Assembly (NCBI RefSeq): GCF_015100395.1
Contig: NZ_AP022847.1
Coordinates: forward strand, 1-64,000
Length of the DNA: 64,000 nucleotides
Direction of reading: 5' to 3'
Source: Nitrosophilus alvini
GTDB lineage: Bacteria; Campylobacterota; Campylobacteria; Campylobacterales; Nitratiruptoraceae
Below the pieces are notes generated by a model that was given only the letters and a program-made list of their open reading frames with translations, had not been told where the DNA came from and ran no database searches. This document shows positions 1 to 10,818 of this stretch, one piece after another; position 1 is the first letter of the stretch; the number at the start of each line of letters is the position of its first letter. A program made the position numbers and the translations under genes.

Positions 1-1317
1 TTGTTAGGCAAAAATATTCTTGATATGCTCAAAGATGAAATAACAAACATAGAATATGAAAGATACATAAAACAGCTGAAATACGACGAAAATTCTTCAA
101 AGTCGGATTATGCCGTATTTTCGGCACCAAATCCATTTATAGCAAACTGGGTAAAAACAAAATACTCAAAAAAAATATCAAATCTTTTTGAGCTAAAAAC
201 CGGTGTAAAACCGCAGGTTGATATAGTTGTAGGGAAAAAAAGCAGTAATAAAAAAAGATCATTAAATACTGCTTCCATTTCCGGACAGAAACAGACCTCA
301 AGTACAAAACTGAACCCTTCATATACATTTGAAAATTTCGTAGTGGGAAGTTCAAACCAGTTCGCCTATACTGCAGCTCTGAGTGTTGCGGAAAAACCAG
401 GTCAGCTCTACAATCCTCTTTTTATATACGGAGGAGTTGGATTGGGAAAAACACACCTCTTGCAAGCCATCGGAAACTACAATCTTGCAAAGGGTAAATC
501 GGTTATATACACCACAATAGAACAGTTTATGAACGATTTTACATATCACCTTAGAAACCAGACAATGGACAGATTCAGGGAAAAATACAGAAAATGCGAT
601 ATTCTTCTTATAGATGACGTACAGTTTCTGAGCAGAAAAGAACAGACCCAGGAAGAGTTTTTCCATACGTTCAACGAACTTCACAATAAATCAAAACAGA
701 TAGTTCTCACCTCCGACAAACATCCAAAACAGATAGCCGGACTTGAAGACAGACTCAAAAGCCGTTTCGAATGGGGACTCATTGCAGATATCCAGCCGCC
801 TGAACTTGAGACAAAAATAGCTATTATAAAGAAAAAGTGTGAACTTGACGGAATAATCCTGAGCGACGAAGTTATAAACTATCTGGCAACAAAAATGGAT
901 AATAATATCAGAGAAATAGAAGGAACTATAATAAAACTGAACGCCTACGCATCCTTGATGAACCAAAAAATAACTCTCGATTTTGCAAAAAGCGTTCTTA
1001 AAGAGCAGATAAAAGAGAAGCAGGAAAACATATCAATGGAAAAGATCATAAAAGTAGTTTCCAAGGAGCTCAATATAAAACCAAGCGAAATAAAAAGCAG
1101 AAGCAGGAGCAGAAATATAGTAAGTGCAAGAAGAATAGTCATATATCTGGCACGTACACTTACACCCAATTCCATGCCTACTCTTGCACAGTTTTTCGGA
1201 ATGAAAGATCACACCTCCGTAAGTCATGCAATGAAAAAGATAAATGAAATAATGGAAAAAGACGAAAATTTCAAAGTAAAGATAGAAGAGCTGATACACA
1301 AAATAAAACATTCATAA
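1..1317 (+). CDS. dnaA: chromosomal replication initiator DnaA
   Basis: Replication initiator that binds DnaA boxes, melts oriC and loads helicase. The 438-residue product has the standard layout: N-terminal helicase-contact domain (about 1-75), a linker, an AAA+ domain with Walker A GGVGLGKT at 144-151 and Walker B LLIDD near 202-206, and a C-terminal helix-turn-helix with the DnaA signature GMKDHTSVSHA at 400-410. The start is TTG at base 1; it keeps the whole of domain I. The window begins here, so promoter and ribosome binding site are out of view. A candidate origin and dnaN follow. Confidence 0.98.
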   Translation: MLGKNILDMLKDEITNIEYERYIKQLKYDENSSKSDYAVFSAPNPFIANWVKTKYSKKISNLFELKTGVKPQVDIVVGKKSSNKKRSLNTASISGQKQTSSTKLNPSYTFENFVVGSSNQFAYTAALSVAEKPGQLYNPLFIYGGVGLGKTHLLQAIGNYNLAKGKSVIYTTIEQFMNDFTYHLRNQTMDRFREKYRKCDILLIDDVQFLSRKEQTQEEFFHTFNELHNKSKQIVLTSDKHPKQIAGLEDRLKSRFEWGLIADIQPPELETKIAIIKKKCELDGIILSDEVINYLATKMDNNIREIEGTIIKLNAYASLMNQKITLDFAKSVLKEQIKEKQENISMEKIIKVVSKELNIKPSEIKSRSRSRNIVSARRIVIYLARTLTPNSMPTLAQFFGMKDHTSVSHAMKKINEIMEKDENFKVKIEELIHKIKHS

Positions 1318-1440
1318 AAAGTGTGAACAGATGTGAAAAAAAAGAAATCGAAGAAATGTGAAAAAAATCCACAAAAACGGATAAAAAGCTCTTTTTTCAC
1401 AAAAACACATCAAACTACTACTACGACTATAAATTTTAAA
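1318..1440. other. oriC: candidate replication origin (oriC) between dnaA and dnaN
   Basis: The dnaA-dnaN gap holds a cluster of Campylobacterota-type DnaA box cores (TGTGAA or its complement TTCACA) at 1322-1327, 1332-1337, 1357-1362 and 1396-1401, plus a near match TCCACA at 1368-1373. Just past the last box a run of trinucleotides, CTACTACTACGACTAT (1415-1430), matches the DnaA-trio element that guides DnaA onto single-stranded DNA, and an A+T-only tract (1429-1448) follows as the likely unwinding element. The order boxes, trio, AT-rich tract is that of known origins. Function is inferred from layout only. Confidence 0.8.
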
Positions 1441-1445
1441 AATAT

Positions 1446-1465
1446 AAAGAGTTGTTTAACTCTTT
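1446..1465 (+). terminator. stem-loop with T-run after dnaA
   Basis: An 8-bp perfect inverted repeat (AAAGAGTT / AACTCTTT, 4-base loop) followed by a run of T. It resembles a weak intrinsic terminator separating dnaA and the origin from dnaN. The stem is AT-rich, so readthrough is likely. Confidence 0.5.
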
Positions 1466-1505
1466 TTTAATAAAATTAACATAGAACCAAATTCAGGAGA
1501 AAAAT

Positions 1506-2573
1506 ATGAAGATCTCTATACAAAAAAGTATACTCGAACAAGCACTCAGCCAGATACAGCCTTTTTTGGAGAAAAAAGACACTAGCCAGATAACATCACA
1601 TGTTTTCATAAATGCAGCAGACGATTCTGTAGAACTGAAAGCAACAGATTATGAGATGGGTCTGAAAGCGGATATAAAAAACATAAATGTTACCGATCAT
1701 GGATCTGCAACGGCAAACGGTAAAAAGCTTCTTGACATTATAAGAATATTAAAAGACGACGAAATCATACTCGAATCAAAAGACGACACACTTGTTATCA
1801 AACAGGGACAGTCAAGATTCAAACTCCCCATGTTCAACGCAGATGAATTTCCCCAGTTTCCTCAAATCGATGAAAAACCGAAAATAGAGATCGACAGCCA
1901 AAAACTTGTAGTATCTCTTAAAAAGATAACTCCTGCAATTGACACAAACAATCCCAAATTCGAACTCAACGGTGCTCTTATAGATATAAAAGAAGATGTT
2001 ATAAACCTTGTTGCAACCGATACAAGAAGGCTTGCCGTGGTCAAACTTCAAAACTCACCTTCCAGTACACTCTCTATTATAATTCCAAGAAAAGCAATAC
2101 TTGAAATACAAAAACTCTTTTTTGACGAAATAGAGATATATTACGATGAGACAAATCTGATAATTAAATCTGACAATTATCTCTTTTTTACAAAACTTAT
2201 AAACGGAAAATTTCCTGATTACGAAAGAATCATTCCTAAATCTTTAAAATATGAGATGATGCTACCTAAAGATAAAATGGTCGAAGCTATAAAACAGATT
2301 ACAACAATATCAAATGAGATAAAACTGACTTTTTTAAAAGACAGAATTATCTTCAAAAGTCTCAGTGATGAAAACATAGAAGCCCAGACTGAAGTGGAAG
2401 TTCCGACCCCTTTTGAGGAAAAATTTGTTATGGCTGTCAACAGTAGATATCTTCTCGATTTTCTCGCAAACATAGACGGAAATGAGTTTAAACTGGGGCT
2501 AAACGAGCCGGAGCTGCCATTTTCACTTCAAGATGAAAACTTCCTTACTATCGTAATGCCTATAGTAATCTAA
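1506..2573 (+). CDS. dnaN: DNA polymerase III beta subunit (sliding clamp)
   Basis: Processivity clamp that encircles DNA and tethers the replicative polymerase. The 355-residue length and three repeated clamp-fold domains fit the family; the C-terminus ends in the typical hydrophobic MPIVI-like stretch, near the canonical MPM/VRL ending. An AGGAGA ribosome binding site at 1495-1500 sits five bases before the ATG. It lies directly behind dnaA and the origin and ahead of gyrB, the common order at bacterial origins. A 12-bp hairpin follows the stop codon. Confidence 0.97.
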   Translation: MKISIQKSILEQALSQIQPFLEKKDTSQITSHVFINAADDSVELKATDYEMGLKADIKNINVTDHGSATANGKKLLDIIRILKDDEIILESKDDTLVIKQGQSRFKLPMFNADEFPQFPQIDEKPKIEIDSQKLVVSLKKITPAIDTNNPKFELNGALIDIKEDVINLVATDTRRLAVVKLQNSPSSTLSIIIPRKAILEIQKLFFDEIEIYYDETNLIIKSDNYLFFTKLINGKFPDYERIIPKSLKYEMMLPKDKMVEAIKQITTISNEIKLTFLKDRIIFKSLSDENIEAQTEVEVPTPFEEKFVMAVNSRYLLDFLANIDGNEFKLGLNEPELPFSLQDENFLTIVMPIVI

Positions 2574-2608
2574 TAGGTTATTTATAATAAAAAAGATATA
2601 ATCAGTAA

Positions 2609-2638
2609 TATTTAAAAGGCATTTTCGCCTTTTAAATA
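2609..2638 (+). terminator. hairpin after dnaN
   Basis: Perfect 12-bp inverted repeat (TATTTAAAAGGC / GCCTTTTAAATA) with a 6-base loop in the dnaN-gyrB gap. It probably ends or attenuates dnaN transcription before gyrB; no clear T-run follows, so it could equally be an mRNA-stabilising stem. Confidence 0.55.
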
Positions 2639-2658
2639 CCAAAACTAGTTAAAAATAA

Positions 2659-5000
<2,342 letters not shown>

Positions 5001-5001
<1 letters not shown>

Positions 5002-6449
5002 TGCTCTATTCCGAAGAGAAAGAAAGGTCTAATCGCTTTAAACTGGCACTGAGGATAGGAATTCCTATCTTTTTGCTGGTTTTTGCACTACTATTTGTAA
5101 TTTTCAACAGAGAATTTTCGGAAATTTTTCAATATATACTTATTTTTACCGCTGTTGTAATATCTGTCTATTTTATATTTTTTATGATTTACCAGGGATT
5201 CAGCGAAAGACTTATAGACCCTATCTCCAAAGCCTTCAACAGAAAAGCTATTACCGATATTTTTCAAAATGAGATAGAAAAAAACAGGGATTATACGATT
5301 GTTTTAATTTCAGTAGACAATATTGCCGATATAAACGAAAGATATGGAATTGAAAAAGGCGATAATATACTATCGGGTGTCGTTAAAATAATCGACTCTT
5401 TTTTTAAAAAGTGCTGCGGCAATAAAATCCCGATAGGTCATTACAAAGGTGGGGAATTTCTTGTAGGGCTGCATATAAAAAAAGACGATGTTAAAAAATA
5501 TGTGGATGATTTTTTGAAAAAATATGATAGAAGCGTAATAGATGATGTTGAGATAAAACTTTTTGCAGCCATGATAGATACAGGCTACAGCAAAGATCTT
5601 AAAAAGATTGTAGAAAGACTTTATGAACTTTATGCAAAATACTCTCATCGTCCTGTATCGAAAAGAGTGGCTGTTGCCGCAAAAAGGAGTATGGAAGCAA
5701 GCGAGTTTGAAAAATTTATAATAGATACGATTGAAAAAAAGTCTTTATCTCTCAGATTTCAGCCTGCGCTCAATCTCAAAACAGGTCTTTACGATATGGC
5801 TGAAGTTTCTGTAAAACTGCAACAGCCGGACGGCAGCCTTATCCATCCTAGCCAGTTTATTCCTGTAGTAAACCGTTTGGGTTTTGAGAAGAAATTTGAT
5901 GAAATTTTAACGCAAAAGGTTTTGGAGGTACTCAGCGGCAAGCAGATTGATATGATGTTTAGCTTCAATATATCTCCATTTTCGCTTAGAGACAAAAATT
6001 TTACAAAAAATATATTTAATCTGTTTGAAAAATATCCGGTATCGAAAGAAAAAATCATATTGGAGCTTTATGAAAACAGGCTCTATAAAGATGTAGAGTA
6101 TTATAAAAAAATTATTTCTCTGTATAGAGAAGAGGGCTTCAAGATTGCATATGACAATTTCGGCGCATACAATGCAGCCACTGAATATATAAAAGAGATT
6201 CCTGTGGACTTTGTCCATTTTGATAAAGAGTATACAAAAAAGATAAATACTCTTTCGTATAGAGTATTTTTAAGATCATGGACGGAGGCTTTCGAAGAGC
6301 TGGGGATAAAATCGGTGATCAAATTTATCGATAATGAAGAACTTGTAGAGATATTTAAAAATCTTGGTGTAGATTATGTGGAAGGGTATGCAGTAGCAAG
6401 ACCTATGGATTTTGAAGAATTGATAGAATTTATCAGGGAGAAAAGATGA
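5001..6449 (+). CDS. membrane GGDEF-EAL protein with degenerate catalytic motifs
   Basis: Cyclic-di-GMP type signalling protein, probably without enzyme activity. Two membrane helices (about 14-35 and 43-65) lead into a GGDEF-like domain (about 75-200) with GGEF in place of GGDEF, at 150-153, then an EAL-like domain (about 235-480) in which the EAL triad reads EVS (AEVSVKL) and the usual DDFG motif reads DNFG. C-terminal EGYAVARPM matches the family ending. Loss of these metal and substrate residues suggests a c-di-GMP or protein-binding sensor rather than a cyclase or phosphodiesterase (inference). It starts inside the gyrB stop codon and overlaps queF by ATGA, so the three genes look co-transcribed. 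Confidence 0.85.
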
Positions 6450-6835
6450 GATACGGTGAAAAAGAGATAAAAGAGTTTGATCCGCAAAAAGATCTGGAAA
6501 TCTGGCCAAACAAACATAAAAAGAACTACCTTATAAAAATAACTTTGCCTGAATTTACATGTCTTTGTCCAAGAAGCGGTTATCCTGATTTTGCGACTTT
6601 CTATCTGGAATATATACCTGATGAGTGGGTTGTGGAACTTAAGGCTATCAAACTTTATATCAACAGTTTCAGAGACCGCCATATAAGTCATGAAGAGAGT
6701 GCAAACGAAATTTATGACACGCTTTACAACAGACTCAAACCAAAATATATGAAACTTGTAGCAGATTTCAATCCGAGAGGAAATGTTCACACAGTTATAG
6801 AAATAGACAGCGAAAAAATAAAAATCGAGAAGTAA
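6446..6835 (+). CDS. queF: NADPH-dependent 7-cyano-7-deazaguanine reductase QueF
   Basis: Reduces preQ0 to preQ1 in the queuosine pathway for tRNA wobble modification. The 129-residue protein is the short unimodular QueF type. The catalytic cysteine lies in FTCLCPRSG (about 33-41), followed by the ELKAIKLYINSFRDRHISHE region that carries the NADPH-binding stretch and the conserved glutamate-histidine pair, and by the FNPRGN motif near 109. It begins with an ATGA overlap with the upstream signalling gene. The SRP RNA gene begins immediately downstream on the other strand. Confidence 0.95.
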   Translation: MRYGEKEIKEFDPQKDLEIWPNKHKKNYLIKITLPEFTCLCPRSGYPDFATFYLEYIPDEWVVELKAIKLYINSFRDRHISHEESANEIYDTLYNRLKPKYMKLVADFNPRGNVHTVIEIDSEKIKIEK

Positions 6836-6943
6836 GACTCCTCCCCAGATACCTGCGGCACATAGCCAATCGGGGTGCTCTGCTGTGTTCCCACCCTGAA
6901 GCGTTGCCCCGAAAGGCTATTGCACAGGTCTGAAGAGGAGCAT
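6836..6943 (-). ncRNA. ffs: signal recognition particle 4.5S RNA
   Basis: RNA of the bacterial SRP, which with Ffh delivers membrane proteins to SecYEG. Read on the minus strand, the apical hairpin has the conserved GGAA tetraloop closed by GTG/CAC (6885-6894), set between CAGG and AGCAG, exactly the Ffh-binding core. The two ends pair over a long helix: GCTCCTC with GAGGAGT, CCTG with CAGG, and ATAGCC with GGCTAT. Boundaries are estimated from the outermost pairs. It abuts the queF stop codon. Confidence 0.88.
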
Positions 6944-6987
6944 TCAAGCCTTCAAAAAGACCTCAATGCTCACCTTCGACGAATAAA

Positions 6988-7078
6988 TGGCGGAGAGAGA
7001 GGGATTCGAACCCTCGAAGGGCTGTTAACCCTTACACGCGTTCCAGGCGTGCGCCTTCAACCACTCGGCCATCTCCCC
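6988..7078 (-). tRNA. tRNA-Ser (anticodon GGA)
   Basis: Class II tRNA with a long variable arm on the minus strand. The acceptor stem GGGGAGA pairs with TCTCTCC, a T-arm GGTTCGAATCC is present, the anticodon loop reads CTGGAAC (anticodon GGA) and CCA is encoded at the 3' end. Reads UCC/UCU. Last of five tandem tRNA genes transcribed right to left. Confidence 0.95.
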
Positions 7079-7159
7079 TGTTTAGCTGATAGTTGATGGT
7101 TTATAGCTGATAGATTTATTTGATGCTAGTTACTATAAACTATCGACTATCAACTAAAG
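7079..7159. repeat. imperfect inverted/direct repeat between two tRNA-Ser genes
   Basis: The spacer is filled by short repeated words (AGCTGATAG twice) and an imperfect inverted pair: TAGTTGATGGTTTATAG near 7087 and CTATAAAC...CTATCAACTA near 7135. Related words (ACTATCAGCTA, CCAACTGATAGCT) recur near 26600 and 19550, so this looks like a small dispersed intergenic repeat rather than a gene. Confidence 0.45.
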
Positions 7160-7251
7160 TGGCGGGGAGGCAGGGATTCGAACCCTGGGTGGGCTCATCA
7201 CCCACGCCGGTTTTCAAGACCGGTGCATTCAACCAGCTCTGCCACCTCCCC
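7160..7251 (-). tRNA. tRNA-Ser (anticodon TGA)
   Basis: Class II tRNA with a long variable arm on the minus strand. Acceptor GGGGAGG pairs with CCTCCCC, the anticodon loop reads CTTGAAA (anticodon TGA, reads UCA) and CCA is encoded. A TATAAT box lies just upstream (7265-7270), so it may also be transcribed from its own promoter. Confidence 0.95.
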
Positions 7252-7264
7252 GTTTGGAAGAGTA

Positions 7265-7270
7265 ATTATA
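7265..7270 (-). promoter_or_regulatory. -10 box before tRNA-Ser(TGA)
   Basis: TATAAT on the minus strand, 14 bases upstream of the tRNA-Ser(TGA) 5' end, in the context GCTATAATTAC. Spacing fits a start of transcription a few bases before the tRNA. Confidence 0.5.
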
Positions 7271-7289
7271 GCAGAAATTGCTTTAATAT

Positions 7290-7363
7290 TGGAGGCGGCA
7301 CCCGGATTCGAACCGGGGATCAGGGCTTTGCAGGCCCGTGCCTTACCACTTGGCTATGCCGCC
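7290..7363 (-). tRNA. tRNA-Cys (anticodon GCA)
   Basis: Normal cloverleaf on the minus strand: acceptor GGCGGCA with TGCCGCC, anticodon loop CTGCAAA (GCA), T-arm GGTTCGAATCC and an encoded CCA. Third of five clustered tRNA genes. Confidence 0.96.
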
Positions 7364-7417
7364 TAAGAAAAGAAGATTTTGGCTAAAATGCCCAAACCCA
7401 CCACTCTTTTTATCGAG

Positions 7418-7505
7418 TGGTGCCCGGGGCCGGACTTGAACCGGCACAGACAAAATGTCCGAGGGATTTTAAGTCCCTTGCGTCTACCAATTCCGCCACC
7501 CGGGC
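7418..7505 (-). tRNA. tRNA-Leu (anticodon TAA)
   Basis: Class II tRNA with a long variable arm on the minus strand. Acceptor GCCCGGG pairs with CCCGGGC, the anticodon loop CTTAAAA gives TAA (reads UUA, a preferred leucine codon in an AT-rich genome), and CCA is encoded. Only three bases separate it from tRNA-Gly. Confidence 0.96.
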
Positions 7506-7508
7506 ACA

Positions 7509-7583
7509 TGGAGCGGGAGACGGGATTCGAACCCGCGACCCCAACCTTGGCAAGGTTGTGCTCTACCCCTGAGCTACTCCCGC
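7509..7583 (-). tRNA. tRNA-Gly (anticodon GCC)
   Basis: Cloverleaf on the minus strand: acceptor GCGGGAG with CTCCCGC, anticodon loop TTGCCAA (GCC), T-arm GGTTCGAATCC and an encoded CCA. First gene of the five-tRNA cluster, 15 bases downstream of a TATAAT box. Confidence 0.96.
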
Positions 7584-7597
7584 AAAATTGGAGTGTA

Positions 7598-7603
7598 ATT
7601 ATA
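7598..7603 (-). promoter_or_regulatory. -10 box of the tRNA cluster
   Basis: TATAAT on the minus strand in the context GGTTATAATTACAC, 15 bases before the tRNA-Gly 5' end. No clear -35, as is usual for Campylobacterota sigma-70 promoters. Confidence 0.65.
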
Positions 7604-7675
7604 ACCAAAATGGGGTAAAATGTAAATAGTTTTTAAGAAAGCTTTTTTAATAACCGGAAATTGTACTTTTTTTTG

Positions 7676-7681
7676 TATAAT
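7676..7681 (+). promoter_or_regulatory. -10 box upstream of ilvD
   Basis: TATAAT preceded by TG-like context and by phased T-rich tracts (from about 7629), the typical Campylobacterota promoter form. A GGAGGG ribosome binding site follows at 7699-7704, just before the ilvD ATG. Confidence 0.65.
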
Positions 7682-7707
7682 TTCACAATAGAACAATCGG
7701 AGGGAAT

Positions 7708-9402
7708 ATGCGAAGCGATGAAATAAAGAAGGGGTTTCAAAGAGCCCCACACAGAAGTCTTTTAAGGGCAACAGGACTTAAAGACGAGGATTTTGACAAG
7801 CCTTTTATAGGGGTCGCAAACTCTTTTATCGAAATAATACCGGGGCATTTTTTTCTGAACAGATATTCTGTAATCATAAAAGAAGAGATAAGAAAGTGCG
7901 GATGCGTTCCGTTTGAATTCAATACTATCGGTGTTGACGACGGTATAGCGATGGGGCATGACGGTATGCTATATTCGCTTCCTAGCCGCGAGCTTATTGC
8001 TAGTTCAATCGAAACTGTTATGAACGCACACAAACTTGACGCCATGATTGCGATTCCGAACTGTGACAAGATAACTCCCGGAATGATAATGGGAGCTTTA
8101 AGGGTAAATGTTCCCACAGTTTTTGTTACCGGCGGTCCTATGAGAGCCGGACACCTGCCTGACGGAACTCCTATCGATCTTGCAACTGCTTTTGAGGCTG
8201 TTGGAAAAAGAGCACAGGGAGAGATAACAGACGAAGAACTTTATCAGATAGAGTGTGCTGCGTGTCCTTCAGGAGGAAGCTGCAGCGGAATGTTTACTGC
8301 AAATTCGATGAATACCCTTATGGAGGCTATGGGAATAGCTCTGAAGGGAAACGGGACAATTCTGGCTCTAACTCCTGAAAGAGAAGAGCTTTTGAGGAAA
8401 GCTGCAAGAAGAGTGTGCGAAATAGCCAAAAGCGAGGAGCTTACCGAAAAATTCAGAATAAAAAACATATTGAACGAAAAAGCTGTGCATAATGCATTTG
8501 TGGTAGATATGGCGATGGGCGGAAGTACAAATACTGTTCTTCATATGATGGCTATAGCGAAAGAAGCAGGAATAGATTTTGATCTTTCAAGAATAAATGA
8601 GATTAGCAAACATGTAGCACATATTGCAAAAATCAGCCCGAGTCTTGAAACTGTTCATATGGAAGATATAAACAGAGCCGGTGGCGTAAGTGCGGTTATG
8701 AACGAGATAAGCAAAAGAAGTGATACCGTACTTTATCTTGACAACCTTACTATCGAAGGCGAGACAATAGGAGAAAGAATTGCCGGTGCCGAAATAAAAG
8801 ACAAGGAGATTATACATACTATCGACAATCCTTACAGCGAAGTAGGAGGTCTTGCCATACTTTACGGCAACCTTGCCCGTGAGGGGGCTGTGGTAAAAAC
8901 GGCTGGAATTGTCGGAGATATGAGAAGATTCAGAGGAAAAGCGATATGCTTTGATTCGCAGGATGATGCTATAAAAGGCATAATGGAAGGACGTGTCAAA
9001 CCGGGACATGTTGTTGTTATCAGGTATGAGGGACCAAAAGGAGGTCCGGGTATGCAGGAGATGCTCTCTCCCACCAGCCTTATTATGGGTATGGGACTCG
9101 GAGACAAGGTGGCTCTAATCACCGATGGAAGATTCAGTGGGGCTACAAGAGGGGCAAGTATAGGTCACATCAGTCCTGAAGCTGCAGAAGGTGGACTTAT
9201 AGGTTTGTTGAGAGATGGAGATGAAATTTTTATAGATGTTGACAACTATATTCTGGAAGTTGATATCAGTGATGAAGAGATAGAAAAAAGGAAAAAAGAG
9301 TTCAAACCCAATATGAGAGATGTAAAATCAAAATGGCTCAAAATGTACAGATGTTTTGTAACAAACGCTGCAAACGGTGCTGTATTGAAAGATGATTGTT
9401 AA
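7708..9402 (+). CDS. ilvD: dihydroxy-acid dehydratase
   Basis: Iron-sulfur enzyme that dehydrates dihydroxy acids to the 2-oxo acids leading to valine, isoleucine and leucine. The 564-residue product shows the cluster cysteines in [10 protein letters not shown] (near 117) and [14 protein letters not shown] (near 181), and the C-terminal [11 protein letters not shown] motif near 470, all diagnostic for IlvD/Edd; the length and the PTSLIMGMG motif favour IlvD. A strong ribosome binding site and a TATAAT promoter precede the ATG. It stands alone, without other ilv genes, and converges on rplT across a bidirectional terminator. Confidence 0.97.
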   Translation: MRSDEIKKGFQRAPHRSLLRATGLKDEDFDKPFIGVANSFIEIIPGHFFLNRYSVIIKEEIRKCGCVPFEFNTIGVDDGIAMGHDGMLYSLPSRELIASSIETVMNAHKLDAMIAIPNCDKITPGMIMGALRVNVPTVFVTGGPMRAGHLPDGTPIDLATAFEAVGKRAQGEITDEELYQIECAACPSGGSCSGMFTANSMNTLMEAMGIALKGNGTILALTPEREELLRKAARRVCEIAKSEELTEKFRIKNILNEKAVHNAFVVDMAMGGSTNTVLHMMAIAKEAGIDFDLSRINEISKHVAHIAKISPSLETVHMEDINRAGGVSAVMNEISKRSDTVLYLDNLTIEGETIGERIAGAEIKDKEIIHTIDNPYSEVGGLAILYGNLAREGAVVKTAGIVGDMRRFRGKAICFDSQDDAIKGIMEGRVKPGHVVVIRYEGPKGGPGMQEMLSPTSLIMGMGLGDKVALITDGRFSGATRGASIGHISPEAAEGGLIGLLRDGDEIFIDVDNYILEVDISDEEIEKRKKEFKPNMRDVKSKWLKMYRCFVTNAANGAVLKDDC

Positions 9403-9498
9403 TTAACGAATAATAATCTGATGGCAGTGTATTGCTGCTATCGGATTGTAAATATTGCGATTATATATCAGATTTTGAAGGTTTTATACAGATGAAAG

Positions 9499-9523
9499 AA
9501 TTTCCGGGATAAACCCGGAAATT
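9499..9523. terminator. bidirectional terminator between ilvD and rplT
   Basis: Perfect 10-bp stem (AATTTCCGGG / CCCGGAAATT, 5-base loop) directly after the rplT stop codon. On the plus strand it is followed by TTTTAT, so it can end ilvD transcription as well as the ribosomal operon coming from the other side. Confidence 0.75.
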
Positions 9524-9874
9524 TTATAGTGCTGCTTTTGCTTTTTCTACAATTTTTGCAAAGTTTTCAGGTTCGTTCATAGCCATATCTGCCAAAATTT
9601 TTCTGTCAAGTTCTATTCCGGCTTTGTTAAGGCCATGTATAAAATTTGAATAGTTTATTCCGTTCAGTCTGCAGGCTGCATTTATTCTTGTGATCCAAAG
9701 TTTTCTGAAGTCTCTTTTCTTTTGTCTTCTGTCTCTGTATGCGTATACAAGACTTCTTTCAAGCTGCTCTTTTGCTTTTCTGAAGTGTTTTCTTCTGCCG
9801 CTGTAGAAACCGCGGGCCATTTTCAATATTTTTTTGTGTCTTCTTCTTCTGACTACACCAGTTTTTACTCTCAT
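9524..9874 (-). CDS. rplT: 50S ribosomal protein L20
   Basis: Large-subunit protein that binds 23S rRNA early in assembly and, in enteric bacteria, also represses its own operon. The 116-residue, strongly basic sequence has the family opening [17 protein letters not shown] and the conserved [18 protein letters not shown] region (about 49-66). It is the last gene of thrS-infC-rpmI-rplT, separated from rpmI by 77 bases holding two small hairpins, and preceded by an AAAGGAG site. Confidence 0.98.
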   Translation of the reverse strand: MRVKTGVVRRRRHKKILKMARGFYSGRRKHFRKAKEQLERSLVYAYRDRRQKKRDFRKLWITRINAACRLNGINYSNFIHGLNKAGIELDRKILADMAMNEPENFAKIVEKAKAAL

Positions 9875-9906
9875 TTTTTCTCCTTTACCTTTCTGTTTTT
9901 TAGGTG

Positions 9907-9936
9907 CCTCTTTTGAGGACTTGGCCCGTTTCGGGC
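9907..9936 (-). promoter_or_regulatory. twin hairpins in the rpmI-rplT gap
   Basis: Two small perfect stems lie between rpmI and rplT: CCTC/GAGG with a 4-base loop (9907-9918) and GCCCG/CGGGC with a 3-base loop (9924-9936). They sit in the rplT leader and could be part of an L20 or processing signal; no T-run marks them as terminators. Confidence 0.4.
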
Positions 9937-9951
9937 GGAGTTAATCTTTTA

Positions 9952-10149
9952 TCAATATGTAGAAATTAACTCTTCGATTCTTTTTTCATCAGCTTTGCTG
10001 ACATATTTTGGTGCTCTTAGCTCTCTTTTTGTTTTAGGAGACTTTTTTGTAAGGATGTGGCTTCTAAAAGCGCTTCCTCTTTTTATCTTGTTTTTAGTCT
10101 TCTTAAAACGTTTTGCAGCACCGCGATGTGTTTTCATTTTTGGCATCAC
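9952..10149 (-). CDS. rpmI: 50S ribosomal protein L35
   Basis: Small, very basic large-subunit protein of 65 residues, matching the family start [17 protein letters not shown] (here with one extra Met) and the [14 protein letters not shown] stretch. It sits in the conserved order infC-rpmI-rplT. The 135-base gap from infC carries a long stem-loop that may regulate rpmI and rplT. Confidence 0.97.
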   Translation of the reverse strand: MMPKMKTHRGAAKRFKKTKNKIKRGSAFRSHILTKKSPKTKRELRAPKYVSKADEKRIEELISTY

Positions 10150-10231
10150 AATCTCCTTTGCAAAATTTAAGGGGCTTATTATATCATAGAAGTATAAAAT
10201 AATGATTAAAATAAGAATTTTATAGCAGATG

Positions 10232-10277
10232 ATTATCAGTGTATCGGATTTTTTCAGGTAACCGATACACTGATAAT
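10232..10277 (-). promoter_or_regulatory. 16-bp stem-loop in the infC-rpmI gap
   Basis: A perfect 16-bp inverted repeat (arms 10232-10247 and 10262-10277, 14-base loop) between infC and rpmI. In the direction of transcription the T-rich run precedes rather than follows the stem, so it is not a normal terminator. In E. coli L20 represses rpmI-rplT through structures at this same place; this stem is a candidate equivalent or an RNase processing site (inference). Confidence 0.55.
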
Positions 10278-10284
10278 AAAAAAA

Positions 10285-10818
10285 CTATTTCTTTTTTTCC
10301 TCTTTTTTGGGTACTACCATCATATTGACATATCTGCCTTCCAGATGGGGTTTCTTTTCTATAGTGCCTATATCTTCAATCATCGGAATCACTTTGTTCA
10401 AAACCTCGATGCCGGCTTCAGGATGAGCCATTTCACGGCCTCTTAAAAATACTCTGAATTTAACATGCTTTCCTTTTTCGAGGAATTCCCTTGCATGTTT
10501 TATCTTGTAATCTATATCGTTTTGTGCAATTTTTACAGATAGTTTTATCTCTTTAACTTCTATCTGCTTCTGTTTCTTTTTAGCCTCTTTTTTCTTTTTT
10601 TCCTGCTGGTATTTGAATTTGCCGTAATCCATTATTTTGCATACAGGAGGATTGGCATCGGGTGCAATTAAAACTAAATCAAGCCCTTTTTCTTCGGCAA
10701 TGTCCAATGCCTCGTCTCTTGAAATAATCCCGTATTGCGTGCCGTCATCGCCTATACACCTTACCTGCGGAGCCCTTATCTGCTCATTTAAGAGCACTTC
10801 ATCTCTTTTCTTACTCAA
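10285..10818 (-). CDS. infC: translation initiation factor IF-3
   Basis: Binds the 30S subunit, checks start codons and keeps subunits apart. The 177-residue protein has both domains: N-terminal (about 8-80, with [15 protein letters not shown]) and C-terminal after a lysine-rich linker (KEIKLSVKI near 90, [10 protein letters not shown] near 120). The start is TTG at 10816-10818, nested in the thrS stop codon (TTGA). Use of a weak start fits IF-3 biology, because IF-3 represses its own message in E. coli through an AUU start. Confidence 0.97.
   Translation of the reverse strand: MSKKRDEVLLNEQIRAPQVRCIGDDGTQYGIISRDEALDIAEEKGLDLVLIAPDANPPVCKIMDYGKFKYQQEKKKKEAKKKQKQIEVKEIKLSVKIAQNDIDYKIKHAREFLEKGKHVKFRVFLRGREMAHPEAGIEVLNKVIPMIEDIGTIEKKPHLEGRYVNMMVVPKKEEKKK

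Noticed and set aside
6875-7618. Chain of plus-strand ORFs and one minus-strand ORF over the RNA cluster
   Set aside because: The translations contain phrases such as GIRTLEG and GFEPWVG that are typical of translated tRNA genes; the DNA folds as SRP RNA and tRNAs.
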